DNA from: Faecalibacterium sp. UBA1762
Lineage (GTDB): Bacteria; Bacillota; Clostridia; Oscillospirales; Ruminococcaceae
Assembly: GCA_002314755.1 (NCBI GenBank)
Contig: DCHC01000016.1
Location: 20,724-84,723 of the forward strand
DNA length: 64,000 bases
Direction of reading: 5' to 3'
Shown here: piece after piece, positions 33,172 to 42,590 of the stretch
Position numbering within the stretch: position 1 is the stretch's first letter
How the letters are laid out: every line of letters starts with the position of its first letter
Translations under genes and position numbers: made by a program
The notes under the pieces: generated by a model
The model's input: the letters and a program-made list of their open reading frames with translations, nothing else
Told to the model about the DNA's origin: nothing
Database searches by the model: none

Positions 33172-36100
33172 ATGAAAAATCTGCTTCACCTTTTGCCTGC
33201 CTGTGACGATGCCTCTCTTTACCGCATACAGGGTACGCCGCTATGCCACAACGAGCGCCTTTGGCAGGGCGAGCAGCCAGGCAGCCTGCAAAGCTATCTT
33301 GTGCTGAGCTACCGCGCCGAAAATTTGGAACGCCGTGCCATGCTGCGCCAACCGGTGATTCTTGCCGCCGCAGGGCAAGAAACCATTGGTCTGATTCATA
33401 TCCACGATCTCATCGCAGACGGAGCGAACCACCGTGTCATTGTCCCCGCTGACATATCCGGTTTTGATCACCTATCCGTTGCGCTTTCTACCCGTTTTCC
33501 CTCTGCTCTGCTGGAGATAAGCGAGCTTTATACCTGCGAAGCCGGGGAGCTGCCCTTCCGTTTTATTCCGACCCAACCCCAAGAGGGTTACTGTCCCCTG
33601 GACATTGCCGCCTACTGCAACGATGTTTTGCCTGCCGACCCCGGCACCGTGGATAGCGGTGTCGGCATTCCCAAGGGCACCCTTGCCCTGCAGGGCATTC
33701 CCTTTGCCTTTGCCGACGGCAAAATGATCCGACCCGCGGATGACCCGGCCGAAAACGAAGAGCCCGTGGTCAATTTCGGCGTGCCTACCACCCGCCGTGT
33801 CTGCCGCCCCGTCAGCAAGGAAAGCCGGATTGAGCTGCCGGTCAACTGTAGCGCCGCTGAGCTGCTATTCTGTCTGTATATGGACGGCAACACCTACGAG
33901 CGGTACGGCTTTTGCGCCCCAGACCCCACCATTCTGGGCAGTGCCAACGGCGAGGTACTGATGCCCCTGCAGATCAATGATATTGAGCGGTATTCCGTGC
34001 AGGTCGTATATACCGACGGGTTTGTAGATGAATGCTTCCCCGAAAACCTTGCCACCCATAAGCATGTGATCTCCGGCGAGGTAGGTGTTTACGGCGTGCG
34101 AACCCTGCCGGAAAAAATCATAGAAAAAATCGTTTTTGAAAACCGCACCCTGCGTACCGACATTTCGGTGCTGGCGGTCACCGCCAATCTTTCCGCACCC
34201 TGCGTCACCGCCGATTTCTTTGCCTCGCGTGTAAAACGACCTGCCCCTGCAAAAGACTTTGGCAAAGAAATGACGCTGAACGGCAGCACCCTCACGGTGA
34301 AAAACGGCAGCTTTTTTGCGGAATTTGATCTGAGCGACGGTTTCACTTTGGTCAAGGCTGCCAGCGGTTATGACGAAGCCTTCACCCTTAGCTGCCGAAT
34401 GCTGAAAATACGGCAGGGGGAACAGCGGATCGACCGCTTTTGCTTTGCCGAGGCTGCCGTTACCGGCAACACGGCACGGATTGCTTATTCCTTCAATCAG
34501 CTGCGGCTGACGGTTGTCGTGGAAAACAGCTGTGAAAACGGTATAGAGCTTTCTTTACAGGCAGAAAACCGGGGCGAAGAAACCCGCTTCGGCATCCTGT
34601 TTCCCGTTTTAGAAAACCTGCAGCTGGAAAATAGCCAAAACACCTGGTATTTTCTGCCCAAATATCAAAACACCGAAAGTAACGCCAGCTGCTATGTCTA
34701 CGAGGAATCCGCCCCCTCCTATCCCATGCAGTTTATGGATATTTTTAACCCCACTGCCGGTTGGGGCATTGCGCTGAACACCTTCGAACGGGATTTAAAG
34801 GTGCGCAAATATGCCCTGATCAAGCAGGAGGGTAAGGTGCAGGCCTTTGTGGAATATCCCGAAATGTACGGTCGCCTTGCCAAAGACGGCGCCACGGTCA
34901 CCAGCAAGACCCGTGTATCCTTTCACGAGGGGGATTGGCATAAGCCTTGGCTGCTATATAAAAGCTGGCTGGACAGCTGGTATGAGCCCTATCACTGTCA
35001 GGATAAAAAATGGTATCGGCAGCTATTCTGGCTGATTGCCGAAATCACCGATTTTGCCGAGCGCAGCGATTTTTACAAGATACCGGTCTGGTATGTGGAC
35101 GGCAAATATCACTACAGCGAGATCATGCAGGAGGTACAGAGTATCTACGGCGAAAAGCCGGATATCCTGCACATGTGGGGCTGGACTGCCAGTCCCGGAG
35201 AAAACGAGGCGCAGCACTGGGGCAACTACAATACCGAAGACTACAACCGGATCGGCGGCCTGGAAAAATGGACTGCAGAGCTGAAACGCTTCAAGCAGGA
35301 GACCGGCGCCGAGATTTCACTGTATCTGCACCCCACCCTGCTCAGCGACTGTTATCCTCATTTCAACCGATATTTCCCGAAATACGCGGTTGAAAATGCT
35401 GCCGGTAACCACATCGACCTGTTCGGACACCATTTTCGTATGTGCCACGCCAACCGGGAATGGCGCAATTTTGTGCTAGATATCTACCCTCGCGTCTATC
35501 AGGAGACCGGCATCCGGCTTTTGTATGTGGATGAGTTCAGCCTGCGGGTGGAAAACCGCTGCTACGCCGAGGGGCATGGACACGAGGTACCCTCTAATCT
35601 GCTGAAAACCGACCGCACCGTGATTACCGAGTTGAAGGACCGTATGCCGGATGAGGTCGTTCTATACGGCGAGTATTATCCGGTTGATGTAAACGCACGG
35701 TATATTGACTGTAACATCAGCTACTATATTCTGGATTCCATCAACGAGATGATCGAGCAGGGCGTTCACGGCTCAGACGGCGATGACAGCTTTTGCCGGG
35801 TGTTCACCGACCTTTACCGGTTTGCTTTCCCCAAAATTGTGCAGCTGATTTTGCCCATGGCAATGCGCAGCCTGACCTGGCAGCCCTTAAAGGCCACCTT
35901 CTTTAACGGTGAAGCCATCTACGATTCCTTCTGGGATGCAGAAGAAAGCCGGGGTGTCAAATACATGGCGCGGGCCTACCGCCTGAAAAAGCAGTATGCC
36001 GACTGCTTTGCCTGCGACCACCCCGAAACCATGGTCGAAACCTTGTCAGATGCGATCTGTGCCAACCGCTACCCCGGCGAGACCCGCTGTGTATACACCC

Positions 36101-36291
36101 TGTTCAACCGGGGGCATCACACCTATCAAGGCGAGGTTTTGTGCTTGCCCACCGTACCCGGCGCCCAATACCGGGACATTTGGAACGACGTACCGCTGTC
36201 TACGCGGGAGCAGGACTGTAAAACCTACCTGATTCACCGGATTACCGCCCATAATACCGCTGCCATTGCAATCATATATCCGGACAAATAA
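33172..36291 (+). CDS. large putative glycoside hydrolase of the fucose locus
   Basis: 1039 residues without signal peptide. The first 600 residues look like beta-rich sandwich domains, the later part like a catalytic barrel: IPVWYVDGKYHYSE near residue 635, LHMWGWTASPG near 665, YLHPTLLSD near 720, RLLYVDEFSLRVENR near 783 and VVLYGEYYPVDVNARY near 828. Candidate catalytic acids are the Asp-Glu in VDEF and the Glu in YGEYYP. The layout reminds me of the DUF6259-type proteins, but I cannot confirm that. It starts 34 nt after the URO-D-like frame and may release fucose or a fucosylated unit; the substrate is inference. Confidence 0.6.
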   Translation: MKNLLHLLPACDDASLYRIQGTPLCHNERLWQGEQPGSLQSYLVLSYRAENLERRAMLRQPVILAAAGQETIGLIHIHDLIADGANHRVIVPADISGFDHLSVALSTRFPSALLEISELYTCEAGELPFRFIPTQPQEGYCPLDIAAYCNDVLPADPGTVDSGVGIPKGTLALQGIPFAFADGKMIRPADDPAENEEPVVNFGVPTTRRVCRPVSKESRIELPVNCSAAELLFCLYMDGNTYERYGFCAPDPTILGSANGEVLMPLQINDIERYSVQVVYTDGFVDECFPENLATHKHVISGEVGVYGVRTLPEKIIEKIVFENRTLRTDISVLAVTANLSAPCVTADFFASRVKRPAPAKDFGKEMTLNGSTLTVKNGSFFAEFDLSDGFTLVKAASGYDEAFTLSCRMLKIRQGEQRIDRFCFAEAAVTGNTARIAYSFNQLRLTVVVENSCENGIELSLQAENRGEETRFGILFPVLENLQLENSQNTWYFLPKYQNTESNASCYVYEESAPSYPMQFMDIFNPTAGWGIALNTFERDLKVRKYALIKQEGKVQAFVEYPEMYGRLAKDGATVTSKTRVSFHEGDWHKPWLLYKSWLDSWYEPYHCQDKKWYRQLFWLIAEITDFAERSDFYKIPVWYVDGKYHYSEIMQEVQSIYGEKPDILHMWGWTASPGENEAQHWGNYNTEDYNRIGGLEKWTAELKRFKQETGAEISLYLHPTLLSDCYPHFNRYFPKYAVENAAGNHIDLFGHHFRMCHANREWRNFVLDIYPRVYQETGIRLLYVDEFSLRVENRCYAEGHGHEVPSNLLKTDRTVITELKDRMPDEVVLYGEYYPVDVNARYIDCNISYYILDSINEMIEQGVHGSDGDDSFCRVFTDLYRFAFPKIVQLILPMAMRSLTWQPLKATFFNGEAIYDSFWDAEESRGVKYMARAYRLKKQYADCFACDHPETMVETLSDAICANRYPGETRCVYTLFNRGHHTYQGEVLCLPTVPGAQYRDIWNDVPLSTREQDCKTYLIHRITAHNTAAIAIIYPDK

Positions 36292-36398
36292 CCGTATTGA
36301 AAAAGCCGGCTGCTTTGATGGAATACCGGGCTGATACCGTCCGGGCAGTTCCGTTGTCTATGCCGGGCTAATGCGCATAGACCGCTTTTTCTTTCTTC

Positions 36399-38195
36399 TC
36401 AAAGCTGACCTATCGTCTCTGTAATGGACATTTTATTCAGTAGCTTGATGGGCTTGCGGATTCCGGCCATAACAGACAAAACAAAGAAACCTGCGATTAC
36501 TATCAGTTCTGCGGTCGGCAGATGCCACAGCGCATAGGCATAGTGGGACGTAATCAAAAAGCCGTACAGCCATTTGCTGAATAAAAGCCCTGTGATAAGC
36601 CCGATCGTACAGCCAAGGCCGGAATAAGTAAGTGTTTCGGCTTTAATCATGCTGCCGATTTGTTTTTTTGACATACCGACTGCCCGCATAGCTCCGTACT
36701 GCTTCATTCTCGCCGATACGCTCATGGAAATGCTATTAACAATATTCAAAACGGTCACAAGCGCTATGACCAGCAGAAAACTATACACACAGACAAGAAA
36801 TGCGACATATGTTCCGTGGGTATCATTTTCGCGATTGTCGATCCATTTGTACTGCGTCCCGGTCAGTGTTTTCAGTGCATCCACAACATCATCCGCTGCC
36901 GGGTCGGAAAGCCGGAGAAGTATCATCGTATAATCCGATATTCCGGTCATATTCCTGAACAGTCCATCCGACACAATCAGCGTCGTTTCTCCCCCGGTGC
37001 TTCCGTCAGCGCTGAACGGATCGTATTTCAGTTTCCCGGCAACAGCGAGCCGCGTTCCGAAAACAGATACTGCGCTCCCCTGTTTGATCTCTTCGTCAGA
37101 GATTACAAGTACCGCGCCGCCATTTATGACGGTTTCCAAATCACAGCTTCTTTCCAACATTCCGTCTTTCTTCAATGCTTCAAGGTCAAACGCACTAAAG
37201 GAAATCACGCTGACACGGTTCACAGACGGTACACTGTCAAAGTCTGCTTCCACATCAAAAACTGCCCGCCGTCCGAAAACATGTTTTACACCGTCTGTGT
37301 TCTCCAGTGTCGCCAAAAGCCGATTTTCAATCCAGTCTCCGTTCTCTGCGTATATTTCAATATCCGCTTTACTCGATGACTGCGGCATCATACAGTTTAC
37401 AAGATCGATCAAAACGGAAAAACTCAGAAAAAGAAGGATGCTAAGCGCGAACGAACCAATTATCAGAAAAAGATTTTTTCGCGATTCTGTTGCATGGTAA
37501 ATGCCCAGTGCTTTCTCAATACGGATCTTTTTTACCGTCTTCATGATTTGTACGTCCTTTTTCTCCTCCGTGTTACCGGAGAGGGCGGAAACGGGCGTCA
37601 CTTTTGCGGCTCTTTTGGCAGGCTTGCCGGCTGCGATCAGTACAGTGAGGATACCGACAGTAACACCGCTCACCATACCGAGGACACTAACCCTATGTTG
37701 GGGCATATCCGCCCACTCGCCGCCGACAGCATATTTTAAAATGGCACACAAGCCCCATGTAACAACCGTACCCAGCAGAAGTCCTGTGGGAATCGCTTTA
37801 TTACACCAACTCAGCGCCTCCAATCTGACATATCGGATGATTTGCTTTTTGCTCATTCCGATGCAGCGCAGCATTCCGAAAAGCTGTGTTCTCTGCGCCA
37901 CATTGCTATTCAAACTGCCTGCGATCATTAAAATACCCGTGCAAAGGACAAACACAAACAACAGCACAGCAATCGGAAGCAGGGACAAAAACGCATCGGA
38001 TATAAACAAGCTTTTGACTTCTTCCATTCCGTGCTTGGCAACTAATCTTGCCGTCTCCTGACGGACAGCCATTTCCGCCATGGAAAAAACTGCCGTCACC
38101 AAAAAAACGGCAATAACAATGCAACATACCGTCATTCTGTTTTGCCGTTTATGCAATCTCACAGAGATCGGGATTATGGAAAGATAGCTTTTCAT
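36399..38195 (-). CDS. FtsX-type ABC transporter permease
   Basis: 598 residues. One membrane helix lies near residues 23-43, a first FtsX domain of three helices with LRCIGMSKKQIIRYVRLEAL near residue 110, a large extracytoplasmic domain (about 270-430), and a second FtsX domain with MRAVGMSKKQIGSMIKAETL. Permeases of this type work with a LolD/MacB-like ATPase in antimicrobial-peptide detoxification or lipoprotein handling. The stretch between the first helix and the first FtsX domain is only about 30 residues, shorter than I expect. It starts 2 nt after the ATPase gene, with GGGAGG upstream. Confidence 0.88.
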   Translation of the reverse strand: MKSYLSIIPISVRLHKRQNRMTVCCIVIAVFLVTAVFSMAEMAVRQETARLVAKHGMEEVKSLFISDAFLSLLPIAVLLFVFVLCTGILMIAGSLNSNVAQRTQLFGMLRCIGMSKKQIIRYVRLEALSWCNKAIPTGLLLGTVVTWGLCAILKYAVGGEWADMPQHRVSVLGMVSGVTVGILTVLIAAGKPAKRAAKVTPVSALSGNTEEKKDVQIMKTVKKIRIEKALGIYHATESRKNLFLIIGSFALSILLFLSFSVLIDLVNCMMPQSSSKADIEIYAENGDWIENRLLATLENTDGVKHVFGRRAVFDVEADFDSVPSVNRVSVISFSAFDLEALKKDGMLERSCDLETVINGGAVLVISDEEIKQGSAVSVFGTRLAVAGKLKYDPFSADGSTGGETTLIVSDGLFRNMTGISDYTMILLRLSDPAADDVVDALKTLTGTQYKWIDNRENDTHGTYVAFLVCVYSFLLVIALVTVLNIVNSISMSVSARMKQYGAMRAVGMSKKQIGSMIKAETLTYSGLGCTIGLITGLLFSKWLYGFLITSHYAYALWHLPTAELIVIAGFFVLSVMAGIRKPIKLLNKMSITETIGQL

Positions 38196-38197
38196 AC

Positions 38198-38875
38198 TTA
38201 CAACCTCCCAAAATCCGTCAAAACACCGTCAGAAACCTGAAGAATGCGATCTGCTGTCTGTGCAATACTGCGGCTGTGCGTGATCATGATGATGGTCTGC
38301 TCGTATTTTTTCGATGTTTCTTTCAGCAGTGCAAGCACTTCATTTGTGTTTTGAGTATCCAGATTTCCCGTCGGCTCATCCGCCAGAATCAGACTTGGCC
38401 GTGTAAATAAAGCTCTGCCGATAGCCACTCTCTGCTGCTGGCCTCCTGAAAGCTGTCCCGGCAAATAATCTCTGCGCTCCTTCAGATTCAAAATGGTTAA
38501 AAGCTCTTCCAGATAACCTCTGTCAGGCTTTTGATAATCCAGCAAAACCGGAAAAATGATATTCTGCTCCACGGTAAGCTCCGGTATCAGGTTAAATGCC
38601 TGAAAAATAAAACCGATATTTCTGCGCCGGAAAACGGTCACAGCATTATCGTCCATGGAAAGGATATCTTTACCGTCGATACTTATTTTCCCCTCTGTAG
38701 GCGTATCCAACGCGCCAATCATATTCAGCAGTGTGCTTTTTCCGGAGCCGGATTCACCGACAATGGTTACAAATTCGCCTTTCGGTACTGCAAAGCTCAC
38801 ATTTTTCAAAGCATGGACTGCCGTATTTCCTTTTCCGTATGTTTTGGAAAGCGATTTTACTTCCAATAGATTCAT
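38198..38875 (-). CDS. ABC transporter ATP-binding protein (LolD/MacB/BceA-like)
   Basis: 225 residues with all nucleotide-binding motifs: GESGSGKST (Walker A), [17 protein letters not shown] (Q-loop), [15 protein letters not shown] (signature), [12 protein letters not shown] (Walker B) and a switch histidine in IMITHSRSI. It powers the FtsX permease next to it. The start has AGGAGG nine bases upstream. It follows the sensor kinase gene by 69 bp, a gap with 13-bp direct repeats and its own probable promoter. Confidence 0.93.
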   Translation of the reverse strand: MNLLEVKSLSKTYGKGNTAVHALKNVSFAVPKGEFVTIVGESGSGKSTLLNMIGALDTPTEGKISIDGKDILSMDDNAVTVFRRRNIGFIFQAFNLIPELTVEQNIIFPVLLDYQKPDRGYLEELLTILNLKERRDYLPGQLSGGQQQRVAIGRALFTRPSLILADEPTGNLDTQNTNEVLALLKETSKKYEQTIIMITHSRSIAQTADRILQVSDGVLTDFGRL

Positions 38876-38905
38876 TGTAAAGACCTCCTGTTTTTTGTCA
38901 GTATC

Positions 38906-38949
38906 ATTCTAACCATACAATCTTACACTGACGCTAATACATTCTTACA
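38906..38949 (-). promoter_or_regulatory. probable response-regulator operator and promoter of the ABC transporter
   Basis: On the minus strand TGTAAGAATGTAT (38949-38937) and TGTAAGATTGTAT (38927-38915) are direct repeats 22 bp apart, differing at one base. A -10 box TAGAAT follows (38911-38906) without a good -35, as is usual for OmpR-type activated promoters. Confidence 0.6.
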
Positions 38950-39964
38950 AATCTGTTGGAATCAAAAAATGAATAAAAATTGCAGTTCCGCGCCCAAGCT
39001 CACTGTCCACCTCTATGATACCGTCGTGCGCTTCAATGATATTCTTTGCCAAAGGAAGCCCAAGACCGATGCCCTGAGTGTCTTTAGAAAAACGGCTGCG
39101 ATAAAAGCGCTTGAAAATATGCCCCAAATCCTCCGGATGGATTCCGCTCCCGTTATCGCGGAATATCACATTCATGATATTTCCGCTTTTCTTCCATTCC
39201 ACGGAAATGATCCCGCCTTCTGATGTGTGGTCTAACGCGTTTTTTAAAATGTTTCCGAAAGCTTCTGTCATCCATTCCGCGTCACAGATCAGCATTTCAT
39301 TTTCTCCTGCAAAACGCAGCTCTTTCTTTTCAAGCTCCGCCCGGCAGGAAAAACGCTGTTTAAGGTCATCCATCATCTCGGCAATATTTTCCCTGTGCTT
39401 TTCAAAAGTAATTGCGCCTGCGTCCATGCGGGTCAATATCAAAAGATTCTTTATCAGCGTATCTATTCGCGCAAGTTCCGTTGCGCAGGCGTCGGAAAAG
39501 CGTTTGATATCTTCCATATTGTCTGCGTCCGCGATCAATTCATTATAGATTCCGAGTGCGGACAGGGGTGTTTTGACCTGGTGCGAAATATCTGAAATCA
39601 TGGACTTCAAGAAATCGTTTGTCTGTTTTTCCCGCTCCGTCTGCGCCTTCAAAATAGCAGCAAGCGTATTAATTGATTGAAAAAGGCAATAGATCTCCCC
39701 CTCCTCATCACAATCAATACGCTTATCTCTTTGACCTGACAAGAACTGTGTAATCTGATTTTTGGCTTGCTCAATGATGGTGTCCTGCTTTTTAAAATAG
39801 CAAATACAAATGGTCAAAAGTGCCCCGGCGGCAGCGAAGGACAACAGCAGAAGCGAAATGGAAAACCGCCCACTGAAAAACTGTATTGCCAGTGCGTATA
39901 CCAAAAGCACTGCTGCAACAGCAAGTAAAAATCGGCGTATATATCGGTTTGCAAGCAATCTCAT
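38945..39964 (-). CDS. sensor histidine kinase, short-loop (intramembrane-sensing type)
   Basis: About 339 residues. Two membrane helices (about residues 12-32 and 36-56) are joined by only a few residues, so there is no real sensor domain outside. A HAMP-like linker, the H-box SDISHQVKTPLSAL near residue 138, the N-box FGNILKNALDHTSEGG and G-box GIGLGLPLAKNIIEAHDG follow. Such kinases often sense through their partner ABC permease. The ATG at 39964 overlaps the regulator's stop as ATGA. Confidence 0.9.
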   Translation of the reverse strand: MRLLANRYIRRFLLAVAAVLLVYALAIQFFSGRFSISLLLLSFAAAGALLTICICYFKKQDTIIEQAKNQITQFLSGQRDKRIDCDEEGEIYCLFQSINTLAAILKAQTEREKQTNDFLKSMISDISHQVKTPLSALGIYNELIADADNMEDIKRFSDACATELARIDTLIKNLLILTRMDAGAITFEKHRENIAEMMDDLKQRFSCRAELEKKELRFAGENEMLICDAEWMTEAFGNILKNALDHTSEGGIISVEWKKSGNIMNVIFRDNGSGIHPEDLGHIFKRFYRSRFSKDTQGIGLGLPLAKNIIEAHDGIIEVDSELGRGTAIFIHFLIPTDL

Positions 39965-40647
39965 ACCATCACCAACCATTTATAGCCCATGCCTCTGACC
40001 GTTACGATTTTCTGCGGCTGCTCCGGATTGTCCTCAATCTTGATCCGCAGTCGCCGGATGTAGACGCTGAGCGTGTTATCATCGACAAAATACCCATCGC
40101 GATCCCACAAGCGCTCATACAGCATTTGCTTTGACAGAACGATATTCGGGTTCTGCATAAAGCAGCACAAAAGCTTAAATTCAACGCTTGTCAGCTCAAC
40201 CGGATTACCTTCGCGGAATGCCCGCCCCTGCATAAGCTCCATGCGCACCCCGTTTGACTCCAGGACCGTGTTTTCTGTCGGAGTAACCTTTGAACGACGC
40301 AAAAGGGCAGCGACACGGCTGAGTAGTATTCCAAGTTTAAAAGGCTTGGTCACATAATCATCGCCGCCGATATCCAGTCCCATAATAATGTTTGTCTCTT
40401 CATCAGACGCTGTCAGGAAAATGATCGGTACATCCGCGCTTTGCCGCACCGCTTTACAGAAATCAAATCCGCTTCCGTCTGGCAAAGATACATCCAGAAT
40501 AAGCAGATCAAAGGTATTCACATTCCATGCCGCTTTTGCCTGGGCTACGGTTCTCCTTCCGTCTACTTCATATCCCTGCTTTTTGAGAGCAAAGCTCAGT
40601 CCATCCGCAAGGCTTAAATCATCCTCCAAGAGCAGAATCTTTTTCAT
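39961..40647 (-). CDS. OmpR/PhoB-family response regulator
   Basis: About 228 residues. The receiver domain has the acidic pair in LLLEDDLSL, the phospho-acceptor in LLILDVSLPDGSGFD and the lysine in YVTKPFK; the winged-helix DNA-binding domain ends TVRGMGYKW. The ATG at 40647 has AAAGGGG upstream; the frame to 40722 adds an unlikely extension. It is co-translated with the kinase and probably binds the direct repeats at 38915-38949 to switch on the ABC transporter. Confidence 0.93.
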   Translation of the reverse strand: MKKILLLEDDLSLADGLSFALKKQGYEVDGRRTVAQAKAAWNVNTFDLLILDVSLPDGSGFDFCKAVRQSADVPIIFLTASDEETNIIMGLDIGGDDYVTKPFKLGILLSRVAALLRRSKVTPTENTVLESNGVRMELMQGRAFREGNPVELTSVEFKLLCCFMQNPNIVLSKQMLYERLWDRDGYFVDDNTLSVYIRRLRIKIEDNPEQPQKIVTVRGMGYKWLVMV

Positions 40648-40792
40648 AATGATCCCCTTTCTGCATTTCAATGTTTCCTGGCCGGACGATCGGACTGTAT
40701 AATTTGCAATTTCTTCCGGCAAATAGAGTTTTGATAAATCTACGTTCTCAAACCGAACAGAAGCTTTCTTTTACGTTCCGAAATTATTTCAG

Positions 40793-40956
40793 TCATAAGC
40801 TTCCCCCATAGTATTGTGAGTCTCTGATTTCCTCGACCAATGCAATAATATCGGTTCCGTCGGAATAGTCGGTGCCCTCCCTGAAAGAACGCAAAATCAG
40901 CGAAGCAATATCCTAATAATCCTTATGTTCTTCGTGACGGATGATTGTGTTACTTT
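40793..40956 (-). pseudogene. C-terminal remnant of an unrecognised gene, with in-frame TAG
   Basis: In one minus-strand frame the text reads IIRHEEHKDY-stop-DIASLILRSFREGTDYSDG and TDIIALVEEIRDSQYYGGSL, ending on TGA at 40793-40795. The TAG at 40913-40915 sits where CAG would keep it open. It follows the GNAT gene directly and has no start codon of its own. The strongly protein-like text argues for a decayed gene end. I do not recognise the family. The rest of the gap 40648-40792 is leader of the response regulator. Confidence 0.5.
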
Positions 40957-41499
40957 TTATCGTATCGAAATCTCGGCTTTCCTTACTTTTATATTGCAAA
41001 CCATTTGAAGGTCACAAGGCTCAGCCTCAGCCATCTCTTTGATTGGTCTTTTTGCCAATTCGCATCCCATCACTTGATAAAAGGCAATTGTTTCTTCGGA
41101 CGAACAGGCGGAAATATAGAGGGCATCCGCCCCGGCTTTTTCGGCTTCCTGTATTCCCAAATGAAATAGCTGCCTGCCAATCCCCTGTCCTCTGTATTCC
41201 GAATCCACAGAGATGACTTCAAGAATCATATACAGACCGTTCAACTTTTTCAACAGTCCGATAAAACCAACGACTTTTTCATTTTCCAAAGCAAGATAGG
41301 TGATATATTTATCGCTGCTGATTTCTTTGGCAACGGCGCGTTTCTCATCAAAACGCCAATCTTCGATATACGGAAGTTCTATGAGTTTGTATGTTCCGTC
41401 TACCCTACGATATACCTTTTTCACATCCTGCTTTCTGTGAAACGAATCGAGCGATTCCAAGCGGAAATTTTCTTTTGATAATAATTCAATACGAATCAA
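40957..41499 (-). CDS. GNAT-family N-acetyltransferase
   Basis: 180 residues. The acetyl-CoA loop is VDSEYRGQGIGRQLFHLGIQEA near residues 96-117, preceded by the usual beta-strand pair, and an end-strand FYQVMGCELAKRPIKE. The start is probably TTG at 41499, since AAAGGAG lies nine bases upstream. The acceptor may be a small molecule or a protein amine and cannot be inferred. It lies in the AT-richer island. Confidence 0.85.
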   Translation of the reverse strand: MIRIELLSKENFRLESLDSFHRKQDVKKVYRRVDGTYKLIELPYIEDWRFDEKRAVAKEISSDKYITYLALENEKVVGFIGLLKKLNGLYMILEVISVDSEYRGQGIGRQLFHLGIQEAEKAGADALYISACSSEETIAFYQVMGCELAKRPIKEMAEAEPCDLQMVCNIKVRKAEISIR

Positions 41500-41521
41500 A
41501 TTCGGAATCTCCTTTATTTGT

Positions 41522-41731
41522 TTACTTTATCAGCTTTTCAAAGGATATTGTCTGTTCCTTCATGGAAATCTTTCCGACATGAAAGCCATATTCGGTCAGT
41601 TCCTTTTTATAAGTCAAAAAAGAGTGGTCAATCGGAAATCCGACAATCTTTTCAATCTCGGCATAGGTCAATATAACACTGTCTGTGCCGTTTTCTTTAA
41701 CATAATCCCACAGGGGATTATATTTACTCAT
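41522..41731 (-). CDS. small conserved hypothetical protein (DUF7662-like)
   Basis: 69 residues, charged and soluble. The text YNPLWDYVKENGTDSVILTYAEIEKI then FPIDHSFLTYKKEL reads like the small 'winged helix'-like proteins often found near accessory enzymes in Firmicutes. GGAGG lies ten bases before the ATG. It precedes the GNAT gene by 22 bp and is probably co-transcribed with it. Function unknown. Confidence 0.7.
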   Translation of the reverse strand: MSKYNPLWDYVKENGTDSVILTYAEIEKIVGFPIDHSFLTYKKELTEYGFHVGKISMKEQTISFEKLIK

Positions 41732-41787
41732 TTTCCCACAACCTCCAAATGTTTCTGATTAAGTGATGATAAGCATTCATTTGTTTT

Positions 41788-42459
41788 CTACCAAACAAGC
41801 GGAATCAGCCGATACCGCACATTTTTCATATATTCCTCATAGCCGTTGAGATTTTCGCGGAGCACCTTTTCTTCGTTTTGAGTCCGTTTTGCCAAAAGAA
41901 ACGGCAAAAAAGCCATCGGTATCAGTGCGAAAAACGAGCCGACAATCAGCGGCATAGAGAGGAACATCCAAAAAATAATCGCGTACATCGGGTGACGGAC
42001 AATGCCGTAAAGCCCCGTACTGACCACCGTTTGGTTTTCCTGCACCTCAACAGTACGGGAAAGGTACTCGTTTTCCCGCAACAGTTCGGCAAAGCCCAGA
42101 TACGTTGCCAAAAAAGCGATGCACCCGACAACCGACACCCACAAGGGGCAGTGTGACCACCCGAAACGAAAATCAAAGCCGCAGAGCAGAAAGCAGCCAA
42201 CGAACAAAAGCAACGAAAAGAAAATGACTGATTTTTGTTCATCTTCGGTTTCCTTTTGGTTTAACCGCTTCGCCAGCAGCTCCGGCTTGGCAATCAGCAA
42301 GACTGTCCCGAGAATCGACATCGGGACAAACAGGATCCCGAGCATTCTCCACGCACCGGGAAAATGAAACGTTCCCGCCGGTAAAAACAGAAGCAGACCG
42401 AGTGTAACAATTCCGCATATCATCTTGATAATGCCCTGTGCGGCAAGTTTTTTTCTCAT
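41788..42459 (-). CDS. isoprenylcysteine carboxyl methyltransferase-like (ICMT/PEMT family) membrane protein
   Basis: 223 residues with five to six hydrophobic helices. The S-adenosylmethionine-binding C-terminal block is recognisable: TGLYGIVRHPMYAIIFWMF followed by KRTQNEEKVLRENLNGYEEYM. Bacterial relatives methylate lipids or small molecules, or are of unknown role. It stands upstream of the small gene at 41731 on the same strand. Confidence 0.85.
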   Translation of the reverse strand: MRKKLAAQGIIKMICGIVTLGLLLFLPAGTFHFPGAWRMLGILFVPMSILGTVLLIAKPELLAKRLNQKETEDEQKSVIFFSLLLFVGCFLLCGFDFRFGWSHCPLWVSVVGCIAFLATYLGFAELLRENEYLSRTVEVQENQTVVSTGLYGIVRHPMYAIIFWMFLSMPLIVGSFFALIPMAFLPFLLAKRTQNEEKVLRENLNGYEEYMKNVRYRLIPLVW

Positions 42460-42590
42460 TGTATTAGCGCCACTCTTCCTCAGCTTAACACTGCTTTATC
42501 TTTATCCATTCATCCAAAAACGACATTTTCTCAGCCTCTACAGAATCCGAATTGGCTGTTTCACATGATATGGCAGGCTTTTTCCCTCTC

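Noticed and set aside
36292..36398. Left attachment site of the island
   Set aside because: No copy of the tRNA-Arg 3' end is present; only a few GC-rich imperfect repeats are seen.
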